This document shows positions 46,251 through 58,959 of a stretch of 64,000 nt of DNA, piece after piece. The notes beneath the pieces are model-generated. The model was not told where the DNA came from and made no database searches. It worked only from the letters and a program-made list of their open reading frames with translations. The stretch covers positions 509,336 through 573,335 of the forward strand of contig CACRXP010000233.1 of NCBI GenBank assembly GCA_902702965.1. The letters run 5' to 3'. The first letter of the stretch is position 1. The number at the start of each line of letters is the position of its first letter. Made by a program: the position numbers and the translations under genes. Origin of the DNA: Spirometra erinaceieuropaei (Eukaryota > Platyhelminthes > Cestoda > Diphyllobothriidea > Diphyllobothriidae).

Positions 46251-47214
46251 GTACTGCGTCATGGTTATATTATTAAGCGCGAGATGTTGAGATGTGTGGA
46301 GTCCTTACCCTCACAGAGGACGGGGCAGATTTAGTGGATGTCAGGGCTAACCGTTTCTTCTCTACTCGCACCCGGGTTGGCATATCTACTTGCCTACACC
46401 ATTTTCTAATATATCAGGCCGTCCTCTAAAGGACTGTAGGGCTTAGACGTCTTTAGCACCAACTTCCTCAGTACTATTCCAACTATCAGGATTGGTGGAC
46501 ACATGCATACAAGCATACCGGTTCATAGTGACCGATTTTGTTTGCTGCAGCATGACCTCCGACATTTGGCGTTAGAGGTCACGAAGGGGTGACCACCTGT
46601 CAGCACACAAAGTGATCAAGCAAACTACACCTTGAGGTAAATTGACCCCTGTTTGTTGACGTCAGCGAAACATTGTAATTTATGCAGTGTTCCAGGTCAC
46701 AAGCATCGACCACTGTAAGACTGACATAGACTGGTATAGCTTTACGCGGAACCAAATTCATGTCGGGATTCCATGACACCTGCAGCGATCGCTTCATTTC
46801 CCTGCTAGCCCTGACAACACTCCGTGTCCCAGCATAGTCCTAGATGGGATTAATGTCCTGCATATGGCAGGCGGCTTAAAAAGACGAGTACGTCGTTTTA
46901 ACTCGATCTTGTTTCCCTAAATTCATGTTGCTGATTAACATACTACTGCTTCCATATTCAATAAGCAAACTACGGCAGAGTCTTCGGCTTTATCCAATTA
47001 ATCCTTAACCCGACCGACTCGGCAGCACGACGTTGGGATGTCAGGAAAATGCACTTGTCTTCTGGGGAGTCAAACAGTCCTCTCCTTTTTCTGAGATATT
47101 TTTATTCGCGGCTTTATTATTATTTGTTTCTCTAAAGGGGTTTACTGCGAACAAATGACCATTACTGGGTAAGATGTGGTTTGGTAGTCTCACCTGATTG
47201 ACACAGTACTGTTG
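46251..47214. other. Unassigned stretch
   Basis: No gene or repeat recognised. Confidence 0.35.
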
Positions 47215-47302
47215 GGGTTGGGGGTAAGGAGTACGGGTTTGAGTTAGGGGTTATTGTAAGGGGTAAGGGTTTAGGATTAGGGGTTATAGTTAGGGGTTAG
47301 CG
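47215..47302 (+). repeat. Degenerate telomere-like G-rich tract
   Basis: Repeated GGGGTTA, GGGTTTAGG, TTAGGGGTTA and similar units over about 88 bases. They resemble scrambled TTAGGG telomere repeats, which are the animal and flatworm type. The flanks differ from those of the telomere-like repeats at 37643 and 60649. Confidence 0.7.
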
Positions 47303-48084
47303 AAACTATTTCTCAACCATTCAGAGTACAACCACGCATTTTCAATAGCTTTTTTGCCTACAACTGCTTGACCTCTTCGCCTGTGCGTTCCCCGGTCCCA
47401 CCTGTAAAAAGCCCTATTACCACCGGTTCCGCATTACAGGTGACTGGGGTTTGTTTACTTCAGGTGAGGCTATATAACCACATCCGACTCATTAGTGTTT
47501 GGCCCACGGCACATGGTCGAAATCAAAAACGTTATAAAGAACACCTCGGGTTCCTGGTCATGAAACAATAACATCAAGGGCACGTCTTCTGTTTGGTGTT
47601 TTGTACTGTCCCAGGTCTTCCAAACGAAAATCAATTGACTTACGCAGATGTCCACAGACAGACTTGTCAGTCGCGAGCCCCACTTATTAATATTTGAATA
47701 TGGAAAAAAGCATTATGCTTAGGAATAAGCCCCCATTTCTCCACTCACCCATGGGGTAGAGGCGTGAAAGTTTTCATAAGTGGGCATAAACCACTACGTT
47801 TACATTTTTGTGCACGTTTCACGATGAAACACAGCAGGGCCTTGCAAGAAGATGTCCGCAGTCCTGAAACATCGATGATTAAAAAACAATAAAAGTTATT
47901 GCAATTTTAACTTTTTGGTTGTACAAAGATCCTGATACGCAAAGAGGGTCTCCGCAAGAATGTACCCAATGGATAATTCCAAAATCTTTTTCTCACTAGT
48001 CCTTGCTTAGTCATATGTTTTTTCGCTGAGGTTGATTGCGAATGGGCAGTTCTGAATGCAAATTAAGTGCACTTTTATGCTGAG
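47303..48084. other. Unassigned spacer
   Basis: No gene recognised; 61-67 codon frames only. Confidence 0.35.
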
Positions 48085-48600
48085 AGTAGTTCTAGAGTGA
48101 CAAAGTGAGAAGTTTGGTCATTCTGACGCCTGATTGCAAAATAATGCTTAGTCTGGACTCCTCGCATCGTGTGACAACCAAAACAGGCATAGGCTGTGGA
48201 AAAAGCACATCTTCCAGCGTTTCGCATTCATTAACTTCGAAAGAAACTACATTAGGGAGTTCCGAAAATGTACCCTTGACTAAAATATCGAAGAAACGAA
48301 ACTTTATATTATACAGTGGTTTGAGTATTGAGAAAAGTAAAGTAAAACATTCTAATCCCTGTGCGGTCGTAATCGCCTTTTTCCGGTCAAAATCACCAAT
48401 TGTCTCCGAAATGAAGATATTATTCAGAAATAATTTCACACTTTGTCGCATGACCACCCTGCTTTCAGAAGACGAAGATGCGATCACTGGAACAAGAAAT
48501 TTATTGGCCTGACGTTTCGGATTCTCAATCGAGTCCATCATCAGAGACAGTTGCAGATGCGTCGTTAAGATGCGCCCAAGCCTTAGGTACTTTTACCCTG
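48085..48600 (-). mobile_element. Penelope-like terminal fragment, joined to unidentified sequence
   Basis: On the minus strand, 48580-48485 matches the Penelope terminal segment, from GCATCTGCAACTGTCTCTGA through the hammerhead to CTTGTTCCAGTGATCG. It then departs from the 19.6-kb and 52.7-kb copies. Downstream, the minus strand is open from 48541 to 48092 (149 codons) and the plus strand from 48105 to 48512 (135 codons). Neither protein matches a family I know. The sequence may be unrelated flank or a different Penelope interior. Confidence 0.55.
48507..48548 (-). ncRNA. Hammerhead ribozyme motif, Penelope class (intact core)
   Basis: Minus strand: stem I GTCT with AGGC; core CTGATGA; stem II GGA-CTC closing on GAG-AA-TCC with a two-base bulge around a GATT loop; core GAAA; and CGTC with a GTC cleavage triplet. 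All core bases are canonical. Confidence 0.8.
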
Positions 48601-51600
48601 CGAAAGCAAAAGAACACTTGAGACCTGGATTCTGACACGAAAGACCGGATGTCTCGTTGGCGCTCACTTGATTTGGACCTACATGATTTTACATGGCACC
48701 GAGGCCTCGAATTGGTTGGAACCACCGACAGTTGGCCTGTACCCGGACCTCTCGGCTGTCAGAAACAGTCCTGATATTTGACATAGAATATAATAGTTTA
48801 GCTGAATTTCTGAATTGAGCCGTCCGTTGACGCGTATATAACCACTAGTATAAGAAAGAGTGTAAGAAAAATCAAGTTAATTTTGGCCGTGGGGATACCT
48901 GTTCAACAAACTTTCTCTGGGCAACTGTTATAGGTTCTGACGTTCATAAGAAGTGCTTCAAGACAAGCCACCTCTGGGTACTAATCATGGTCGCTGATGA
49001 ATTTTCCTTCCGTATCCGCCCCACAAAGGCAAGAAGCAAAGTATATATCACTGTTTTTTCGCTTTCTTTGAAAACTGAATATCAAAAAATAGGGCTATAA
49101 AAAGCCCAAAACCTTAACGCGTTCTGATTTAGTTGTCTGGGTGTGCCCTTAAAGTGTCGAATAATGACTGATGGGCAGAAAAAGGTATGCTTTTTGGGCA
49201 ATAGCTTTCACAAGTTTTAGCCTTTGTTTGCTTGGGCCTGATACGCTCTCCAATCTTTTATCCCAGTCCGTTTTGTGACTTATTTGAAAATAAAATGGCA
49301 ATTTGATAATACCTGCGAACACACGTTCTTGTCTGTCCTCTCAGTAGGTCATTGCACCTTGTCGCACGAGAGTTATATCAGTCGGTCTAACGCACAACAT
49401 ATTCCTAAATGCATGAAAATTTATTATTAATAAGAAGCCGACCCAAATGCTTCAGTCGGAAAGGCCAGTTAATATTGGACGACCTCCAGGTAAACGAAAC
49501 AGAAAAAAGTGTTGAAGGTACTATTAACTAGGCTGGAAATAACAATTTTCTGAAGAAAAATGGAAAGTTCTAATGCGTGAAGGTCTGCGTCAAACAAGCA
49601 GTTTGAGTTTCTGGAAGTACGTGAAGCCTGTCTACGTAAACATTTGCATATGGGAAACAGCATAAAGACAAAATGTTTAGAAAACATTTAGCATACAACC
49701 GAAGATAACATGCTCCAATAATTCGTTTTATATAAAGCAAAGCGCATAGTCAAATTCAAAGTGTTTGATTATGTACATCGAAATTGTCTTACGAGAATTC
49801 AATGTAAATTCTCCATTTTACATTTTGCCAAGAAGCGGTTGACGAAAGCAAAGTAGATTTAGCTTGCTGTCGCTGATAGGGACGTCGTAGGGGTAAACGT
49901 TTCAGCAATGCCGCTTTTCAAGAGGATATCCGATGACTACGAAATTGGAATAGAATCAATATACGTAATCACAAACAACACTTTCTGCGCATCAAGAGTA
50001 CTTTTCTTTAGTAAACTACGGTGTGGTTGTTTGGCGACGGTAGAGTCCGCCGAATTTTGAGGATGTCCTTGAAACTTCAGTAAATCCTTTACGGCTTTCG
50101 GTTTTCTCAATCCACTGGGCAAAAAGGTAGGTACTATAGGCTGTGCCTGTCAAACCTTCAAAAGAAGATAGTTTCTAGAGGATTTATCCGTGTAATGAGT
50201 TCTAGGGCGTCATTTTTAGGCGAATAACAGTCTGGGTTATATTCATGAACTCACCAAAGCATGAGACCACATCGCCGAAGAGAACGAACCTCCACAACGA
50301 AGGTCTGCGATTACTTTGCCCTCGATCAATTAAGAAACCTTTTCTAACAAGCTGCCTGCCTAAAAATCCTTGAATAGTGTAAGTCGCTGACGAAAATTTA
50401 CATCTTTCGTCTTTTTCAAAGATGTAGCAGGGCAAAATTGGAACATTTGGTCCACTTGTGCGCGATCCCAATATTCACTTTCCCTTTGATATGAAGGTCG
50501 TCTTACTTGTCTCCGCATACTTTAGGCTTCGTTCTAAGACCATAAATTTGCCCCAAAGTTACACCACGTATACTGGGATATTCTGCAAACTGCTAATGTT
50601 CTCCCTTTTCGTTTCTTAATTAGGCATTGACACAAACTATATCGTCAAAAGCCTCTAATCATATGCCTAAAAGGTAGGATTGCCGCTTAATGGCGGACCG
50701 ATCGCGGTTGCATATGGAATATTTGTAAATGTGGGAAAAATGGCTATACGTTAGGAACAAGTATTATTACCGCTTCCTAGGGAATAAAATTACATGGATT
50801 TACTGATTTAAACTTCAGGAACTAGTAATTCCCCGTTTTCTGAGAATAACGCGCTTTCCCTGCTTCACATGACATACTTAGACGAAGAAGTTAATTTTCA
50901 AATGAGCGAAAGTTGTTTTGGCTAATTTTTCCGTTTAGGCTAGAGCCCTCTGTTTGAAAAACAAGATCTGGTCCGCAACTGTAGTCTAGGAAATTTTTCG
51001 ACATGAGACATTACCTAAATTTTTGGACTTTTTTTTAAAAAACATTCATAAACATTTTCTGCATGTGAAATGACTTTTTGCCTGGATGCGTTAGGAGAAT
51101 ATACATAGGACACAGCGCATAATTTGTCCCAAAATGATCCCCTAATTTTTGTTCTCACTATTTACGAATAACGCCACTTAACTAACTAAAGGGTGAAACT
51201 TGTTAAACATAGTCGATGACAGTACAGAAGCATCTACTTCGTAGACATGGCGTACGGGAAAGTTTTTACATGCAACACCTCTGCGCGGTATGTAAATGAC
51301 CAAATTCGTGGAATGCATTAAAAGAAATATAAAGAACCAAATAACCTGTTAGAGAGGCACTTGAATTTAAACATATTTTGGCATCACGATGTGTAGAAAA
51401 CGCGGTGAATAAGACACAAGTGGAAAGCTTCCCCTTGCGTGATCGAGTGCAATTTTACGCATGCAGGTAACTCACACGACCAAATAGACTTTCTAAAACC
51501 TTTTTTCGAAAAAAATGTTCAAAAAGTGGTACAGCTTCATATCTTACCTGCTTTAGATGTTAAAATTCCTGCATGCACATGAATATGTTCCTTAGATTCC

Positions 51601-52689
51601 GCGAATTCTCGGAAAGAGGAGGGCATGGGAACTTGTGAAAGCGTGAGGCATAGAGTTATTTATTTTCCGTTCTATTATTTCATCTAAGGTTCCACTGAAG
51701 ACTGCGTAGTTATCAAAAAACAGGCGCATTTTCTTAAGCCCGGAGGCTTCAGCACTGCCGATTCTCAGACGTTGTGTTGTGAGATATACGTATTATTTAA
51801 GTATAACGGAGACAGACCACCGCACTTTATCTGCAACTGATTTCGAGCGCATAGGAATTCATATAGAATTGCGGTGCTGCGTGGCTAAGAAGAAAAAAGT
51901 CGTTATTTTTAGATTTACAGTTTTCATAGGATTTTCTCCGTTTCATACTTTTCTGCGCACACGGTACAGGCAACCTAGCAATTTAGCTTTTAGCAGATAA
52001 CCAAAGAGATTTATTCGGTGTCCAACGCTATCTAGGCCTGTCGGCGCGCTTATGAGAAATTTTATCCCTCCCCTATCACTGACCTTCTGCATGACCTAGC
52101 ATATGGGACAAAGTTCTGCATTTACATACATTGGCAAATTATAACTGGGCAGGTTTTCAAAAATTGGCAACTCGCAAAACATACATAACATGGGATGCTG
52201 AGTACATTGCTGCAATGCCCGAGTTTACTTAACACCGTTCTGTAAATAAGCTTGAGGTTCAAAAACCTAGAGGCCTATCCTATTAAAATAACAAGACCAC
52301 GATTCATGACAAAGATCGAAAGTTGAGGAATGACAATGCTAGTCGGTAAGAAATTGACTTTTTCGGATTAGACAGAGGTCACCTGTTTGCTATATATACC
52401 GCCGAGGAACAAACCAAAATTTCTCAGGAACACTAGTTAGATGGATGCGCGCTTATCCAGGTGTTGTGGCAGAGTACTTTTTTCAGCCTTTTTACCAATT
52501 ATAGGCGTGCATACCGAGACTTTTTGACCCAGACAAAGTAAGGGGATTCGGTTCCCTTGATTCAAAGGCCTTAAGCGAGTAATATCGACTGTTCATATCT
52601 CCGTAATTTTTATTGGGGACATTTTGAGGTTCAAAGTCAGCAGAAATGCATTTATCATGCATTAGAATTCAGCTTTCTAGAAAAGTAGG
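48601..52689. other. Unassigned 4-kb stretch
   Basis: No gene or repeat recognised. The longest frames are 50202-50471 (minus, 89 codons) and 49469-49687 (minus, 72), without motifs. Confidence 0.4.
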
Positions 52690-53480
52690 GAGTGCCAGTA
52701 GAGGCGAAGAGAGGAGTCCCAGGAAACAGTCGTGAAGAAGGAGACAAGATCGTTGGGACAAGTGCTTTATTAGCCTGTCCTTTCGGATTCCTGCTCTAAC
52801 CCATCATCAGGGGCAATAGCAGATACGGGTGGTTCATGCACAAGCTGCTGCAGTATTTAGAGGGTGAAGTCGCCATGCTACCGCATACCTATGAATATTC
52901 ACGGCTCCCCCCCTTCATCAGGGATCGTTGCACGTGGTGTGATGGCCGACATTTGCGTTGTTAACGGCTGCAATTTCATCACGTGCTTTGGATGTTGGTA
53001 TGATGATTGGTCGACCATCTGATCCACCGACCCTGGCGTTGGGAAAAGTGTTCACCTGTGCGCTCCCCGCGTGGCTAATTACTCCGCCTAATCGAAGTCT
53101 CAGCACTGAGTATAAATGGGGAAGTTCATTGCCCTTGTTAATGGACTGGGGGCCAGTAAACCATGACTCAAGCAGCCTCCGGCTCACGCGGTTGTCACCT
53201 CTAGCGAGAATTTCGGCCTTGTCGAATTTGAATGTGTGGCCGGATCTCGTCGAATGAGCTGCAACTTGAGGGCCAGCGTCATTTCGTTGCACTGCTGGAG
53301 CGTGTTCGAGCATTCGCGTCTGGAGCTGTCTTTCGGTTTCTCCGGAGTGGTTGCTTTGTCCGCAACTGCACCAGATCCGATAAACGGGTCCATACGTCTC
53401 CTGCCGTGGCAGGGGGTACCCGTCGAAGAAACCTGGAAGACAGCTTCTTCCATCAATTTATTATATTTTCTGAAAAATCC
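52690..53480 (-). pseudogene. Penelope-like element: GIY-YIG endonuclease end and 3' terminal segment
   Basis: Minus strand. The open frame to 52918 contains GPVYRIWCSCGQ, then HSGETERQLQTRMLEH, QVAAHSTRSGHTFKFD, AEILARGDNRVSRRLLESWF and PQSINKGNELP. This is the usual order of the Penelope GIY-YIG endonuclease domain. The frame is open upstream of its first Met (53313), reaching at least 53445, so that Met is not the start. The stop is followed by the non-coding terminal segment (52917-52690) with a decayed hammerhead. The RT is missing. Overlapping frames on the plus strand (53232-53708, 158 codons) are shadows. Confidence 0.85.
52773..52814 (-). ncRNA. Decayed hammerhead, Penelope class
   Basis: CTGATGA and GAAA are present, and stem II pairs GGGTT with AATCC. 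The CGTC after GAAA has become GGAC, which removes the conserved T and the cleavage triplet. It sits about 100 bases after the endonuclease stop, showing where the ribozyme lies in the parent element. Confidence 0.75.
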
Positions 53481-56406
53481 CAAGAAGCAAGCTCCAAGAT
53501 GTCTTCAAGTATTAAGCAGTGGAGTTCTTCCGGCGGAGAGATAATCCTCCTGATCCAGGGACAGCGCCTCTGGTCAGTTTCACCGTGTCGTGGGAAAGAC
53601 CAACGCAACTATGAATTTCGTTTTATGTACAGCACAATTTTCAGACTTTACATCCTCACCAACCTACCTCAATCCCATCTTAGACGACGACATTTCACCC
53701 AAGTCTAAATCACGACTGAAGTTCCTCCGGATAATCCTTGAAAAAGCAACAGTTTTTAGTGTACTTACTGAATTAACTCACATTAGCGTCTTGAAAGAGC
53801 AAATTTACGATGATTTTTGGGATTCTCAAGAAACATTTTAGAGAAGATAAAATTTTTCCGACATTGACATGGGGTATGTTTATAGCTGATTAGATATTAA
53901 GCAGTTTATTTCATCTGTGGAAACAACAACCATGGATGTGTGTTATCCTTAAATTCAATTTTTGCTTTGAGTTTCACAGCATTTCACTAAGAATTGACTT
54001 AGTGTACTAGTTTCCTACGGGACGGTACATATTTTAATAAATTCAGTATTTCAGTTATTAAATAAATGCACATCATCTTATTGCCTTATAAAAAAAATCC
54101 TGGAGTCCCTGATGTGAACAGATACTAGCTGTGTTTTGCGCTCATTCATTTTTATCACTAGCTTTTGGTGTGCAATGCATTCTTGAGTTTTTGGATGTAC
54201 TTTGTTTTTCTCAAATCGAAGCCGCTTCTGAAAAGCTGCAGAAAATTTATCAACATCGGAAAGCTACCGAAGGTTTAAAAATGTTAAGACCCAAAACGAC
54301 TTTCCTGGTCCCTGAGCTGAAATCATGCACTCAGACCGTGTTTTTAATTTAATTAGTAGAATCCTTTAAAGTGTATCTGTTTCCTTAGAATTAAGACGTC
54401 GTATTACATGGGAGCAGCGTATCAGATAGTTGAACTATATATACTGAAAATAAGTGCAGTTATTTAATACCTAAAAAGCCCATATATCGGTGGTCTTCTG
54501 AACAGAGCCTACAGTTAGGCTGTTCAAACGCCAAGGAGATTGCTTCTGGCGTTACTACTTCTCAAGATTGTAATACTATTTTTGAAGCAGTGAGTGTTTT
54601 CATCAGAAATTAGAAAGTTCCATATCAACTGTGGGCACTACTCGACTTCAAATTTTAAAGTTAGTTTTCTGAGTATGAAAACTGTCTCTTTGAAAATTCA
54701 TGCGACTTCAGCAATATCAGGGAACTAGCTAGGACCGTTTAGGGCAATGTCAGCAGTGCTTAGACAGAAAGTTTGTGGAATATCAAATAATACTTTGGGT
54801 TATTCTCGTCAAACTCATTGGCGTTTTTATAAACAAGAATAGGTTTTCAGATTATCGCGGGATTAGATAACCTATGTCTGCTTCTAGATCATGCGGTAGT
54901 TTAACGTTGGGCAAACCAGCGTCAAAGACAAGTTACAGTAAAAAGATACAGTCCTATGCTCTCTAAACTACAATGTGCTTATCTCATCAGTTGGCTTTGT
55001 GAGGCCTACAATTACTGAATACCTGTCCGGTTCCAACTTTCTTCTGCAGTTTGCATGCTTTTTAGTGATAAAATTCGACTGTATCGAAAACTTAATGAAC
55101 CATTCTTCCCATTTATTTGTCCGAAGTTCCTTTTCGCGACAAGATCGTTAGCTCACAGAAGTGTCTTAGGTGTCCCGAACAGTGCTGTCCTTAAGACTAG
55201 TTTTAGCATGTTCGATCATATGCAAAGGCATGCTGTCAATTAAAAGTCGCAATCCCCCAAAAACTGTATAAACGAAAACTGTTTCTGACAGAGATTTTGG
55301 GTTGGTAGCACCAGCCACGTAGACTACGAAACAGAGTTCACTTGAGTATCACATGTCAATTATTGCGCTGACGTCAATACGGTCAGTGCGGATTAGACTA
55401 CCGACAAAAAAGTTCAGCGGTCTGCGGTTCGAAGTACGTACCGGCTTATAAGAGGATGAATTTTCAAAGGGTCAAATGTGTAAAATCAAAAATGATGAAG
55501 AAATAAGCGGTGGTCGTTTTAAATTTTCGACTGCATTGACTATTGGCAGATAGAAAGTTACACCCTGATCTCAGCTCTTATTTGTTGATAGGGGAGCCAG
55601 CAGACACTGAAATAAATGACCGGTTGTGTCTGAAATACAAACTAACTATCGGCCTGGAAGGCTCTCGAATTTAAAAGCGTCTGGAGAGTTAAAATGTCTG
55701 GAACAGAGTCATTCAGCAAGATGGTTTTACAACTTTGGCACAGTTTTTAATTTTGCCTTGCGGAGAGCAAAATATGAAAATATCTTCATTTCACTCCTCA
55801 AGGGCTTATTCATGTGGACAACTAACATTTTTTGAATGAATCCAAGTAAAAAGGTCGGCCTGGTGAACCATAGAGTTTGACAGCATGTGCTAAACTTTCC
55901 AACTTTTCATTCACGCACTCTTCCAATGGATGCTCGGTTCGGCTCTTAACATATGCTTCATCCTAATACTACCTGCCGCTCAAAGTCTGAACGTGAGTAA
56001 GACCTCTACTGTGGTTTTCCATAAGATCTTATTTCATAAAATACCCAAACATGACCCAGCTGTGACTTCAAAACTGTAGTGTAGTTTACAGCTTTTCCAC
56101 CCAACATCTCTTTCCTGGTGTCAACGAAGAAATTTGGCAGTCTGTAAAGTGATCAGCATTTTTGGCATGAGTAATTACTTTGATATTAGATCATTTTTAT
56201 CGATCCTGCCAATACTGTAAGGGCTAGACTCTATTAATACTCTTGGTGTTTTAATCAAAAGTCAGAGAAAAGTCAAGCTAAATAAGAAATAGATTCGTCC
56301 AAGTTACGGTAGCAGATATGTAAAGAGCGAGTATGAAAATAGATAATGGGAAGTGGAATGGTCAATTCTGGCAAATTACCCGTTGTCAACCATGCAGTTG
56401 GTGGCC
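53481..56406. other. Unassigned stretch
   Basis: No gene recognised over 2.9 kb. Bases 53481-53620 may still be Penelope on the minus strand but show no motif. Frames at 53590-53841 (plus, 83 codons), 54131-54352 and 55626-55835 have none. Confidence 0.4.
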
Positions 56407-57000
56407 CATTTCATGAAGTATGTTTTCAAATAGTGTGATTGCAATATCGACCATCCTGTTGCATAATTTCATAATCTTCCACTCACGCCAAGATGCCTGC
56501 TTTTGGACGAACTTCATAGCGGTCGTCCTTAGAAACCACTTTCGGTACAAAATGACCGCGTAAGAAATACGATTTTTTCTAGTGGATTTCGATACTATTA
56601 TAAATGCAAATACAATTTATGAAAAAAGCATGATCAAAAATATCTTTTATTGTACCCATTTGGCAGCACATCAGGTCTTCTTAAAATACCATGCTTGGAG
56701 AAAGAGTGTCTTTTGGTTTAAAAAGCTTATGATTTCGAGACTTGTTGAGGCCGTGGAAATGTCCACTTCAACAGCATCGTATCAGCCAGTTTATAAATGC
56801 TCCTCTTAGGCAAACAACGCAGTCCATATCCATCGAAAACGTTTATGAACGTTGTATGTTATATCTTTAATTACATAGACGAAGGCATGATTTTACATAA
56901 ATGAGAAGTATACCGCTCGTTGACTGTAAACCCAAAACTCAAATGCAATGACAGATCGAGCTCAAAACAGCTTCGGACCAGGAAAAAAGGGGAGAGATTT
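56407..57000 (+). mobile_element. Old foldback element copy
   Basis: Follows the family in order but with heavy divergence: CATTTCATGAAG, GCCAAGATGCCTGCTTTTGG, GTACAAAATGACCGCGTAAG, TGGATTTCGATACTATTATA, ACCCATTTGGCAGCAC, then the loop string CAATGACAGATCGAGCTC (CAATGGCAGATCAGGCTG at 26831). Terminal repeats are lost and the right arm is absent or unreadable. The 75-codon frame at 56582-56809 is within it. Confidence 0.55.
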
Positions 57001-58095
57001 TAAGACTGAGACGCTTACAGTCCTGTGGAAAAACGGTACTGGCGTGTGAGACGGAGCAAAAAGAGTTACTGAAAGTAACGGGGAGCGGGCATGGACACGT
57101 TTGGGTTATGCTTTAGGGGACTGGTATATTTGGGACCAGTAAGACTGCCTACGACCGGATATGAATTAGCGATTGCAGATACCGGATGAATGTGAATGGT
57201 TAGTGTACGGTGTGCGCAGACCCTCGTGGTGAATGTCCACTTCCATTTGGTGGATGCAAATGCCTGTTTTGAAGTGTCCAGCCCCGGAAAATTCTTGCGC
57301 CCATTTTGTGTTGACCCTGGCAACGATTCCAGGATCGCCCGAAATGAACTGGTGGTCATTTAAAATTCATGTGCAAAGACGAGCGACAGAAGTTCCTGAT
57401 GACTGCCAGCCAGTATGGGTTCGTCAAAACAAATGCCCAGAGATCGACCTATGCGGCTTACATACACACAAGATTACTGGGCTCACGGCATTGGACAAAG
57501 GACGTTCGCTTTCTGCTCTCAGTACCACCATATCTTCGCTGAGAGGGACGCCTACGCCCCACTCGCTGACAACCCATCAAAGAAGCAGATTACCGCTGCC
57601 AATGAAAAGTTGAACGAACTCGCTTGCTGTTCATTACATTCAAAAACATAAAAATAATTTCTTCACGCAGCGGCCATTTTTTACCTACAGTTCTGCCTCT
57701 CCAACACAAATCACTACTTAGAAATCAAAAGAATTTTCGTTTGGTGACTTCTTGGTGTATATTTTTCGCTTATTTAAGAGAGATTATTTCTTCGTCTTTG
57801 CAAGCGCGGGCCTTATTTGTGGTGGGGGTACCGATTGAATGTACGACCACAAGTAGATGGCAACGACAAAAAATATAACCTAGAATTCAATAAGACTGTA
57901 AACATCATTTATTATTCACCGTTCCCATTGTTTGTAATTTCCTTCCCTTTCTGACAAAATGTAAATTTACCAACGGCGCTTTACTTATAGTCCGTTTTTT
58001 GAAAATTGCTTTCTGGTTATTTTTTAATTATCCCGCTCATTTCTTTGCTAAATAACAGCGTACGACAAGGTTTTCGGCAGAATGTGAATGTGAGT
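57001..58095. other. Unassigned stretch with overlapping open frames
   Basis: Frames 57233-57613 (plus, 126 codons), 57415-57651 (plus, 78, the segment YTQDYWAHGIGQRTF and onward) and 57066-57359 (minus, 97) overlap. The 78-codon frame has an even amino-acid composition and an AG just upstream at about 57411, so a coding exon is conceivable. I recognise no family and do not call a gene. Confidence 0.3.
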
Positions 58096-58215
58096 AAACT
58101 CGCGTCGTCCGGCGGGGCCTCGTAGCTCAAGTGGTTAGAGCGTTGGCTGTACTAAAGCCTTCCCCTTATTACGTGGTTTCGAATCCCACCGAGGCGCCGA
58201 GTTTTTCACAGTTGG
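58096..58215 (+). repeat. tRNA-headed SINE (best preserved head)
   Basis: The leader ACTCGCGTCGTCCGGCGGG is followed by a tRNA-like head at 58117-58196. GCCTCG pairs with CGAGGC as acceptor stem, box A is TAGCTCAAGTGGTTAGAGCG, the anticodon arm is GGCTGTACTAAAGCC, the variable region is 13 bases and box B is GGTTTCGAATCC. The ACCGAGTTTTT-type junction and CACAGTTGGGTCAA tail follow. No CCA end or termination context suggests a working tRNA gene. The tail is shared with the pair at 12325-12756. Confidence 0.75.
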
Positions 58216-58959
58216 GTCAACATGAAGAACTTTATCTATTTTCTGTGTCCTCTTGCTCTCCGTCCTGTGTGTTACCCCACCCGTAAAACCCGCTCTACCA
58301 CCATTCAACGTATGACACGGTTCACAGGCAAGCCCAAGTTAATTGGGAGTCCTACACTTTATTGTCGCCGCGGTAGGTTCCATAATGACTCTTGGCATGT
58401 CTGGCCCCGGTCCGTGAGGATCTTCTTGAGTGCTCTCCTTAACATGCTGGAGAGTCCGCGGCTTACTGACGTGCGTCCAGTCCTACAGATCATACCAAAA
58501 GCCAGGCGCTGTCATATCGGGCGAATGCGAAAAAATGGGATCAGAACTCCGCTAAATAACCTTGTTTCGAAAATTTGCCGTGGCTGCTGTGCAGCTGCTT
58601 CACCTTGCTGCCACTGTGCCTCACCTCCACTGCTGGAGGCGCAGTCGCCAGTGCTGCTTAATATCTCGTTCCATTCGTTGTAACTGCATTTTTGTCTTCG
58701 TTCAGAAATTTAAAGGCGCAAAAACCCTTTCGGGTAGTACACAGCGCCAATTCATGACCTTCAGGTTGTGGGGTTCATGCTGGTAGAGGACTGGTAAATG
58801 CTCCTTGCCAGAGTTATCATTCTTCTTATCCACCTAACCGCTCAGTCAACAGTGGGTTTCATTTTTAGCACATGGGGACAACGTATGTTCATTCTATGTA
58901 TTAGAGTAAGAAAGGCATTAACTAAACTCTTAACCCCTTCAGACATCAGAGAACCGACT
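58216..58959. other. Unassigned stretch with a 153-codon frame
   Basis: 58222-58683 (plus) is open for 153 codons from an ATG just inside the SINE tail. The translation is rich in Arg, Pro and Cys with no recognisable domain, and begins in repeat sequence. I treat it as chance. Confidence 0.35.

Noticed and set aside
47380..47530. Repeat shared with 58240-58360
   Set aside because: A few pyrimidine-rich strings look alike, but similarity is too weak by eye to claim homology.
53232..53708. 158-codon plus-strand frame as a gene
   Set aside because: It is antisense to the Penelope endonuclease, whose minus-strand translation carries clear family motifs.
58222..58683. 153-codon plus-strand frame as a gene
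   Set aside because: It starts in the SINE tail, has odd Arg/Cys/Pro-rich composition and no domain; its length is near the chance maximum for 64 kb.
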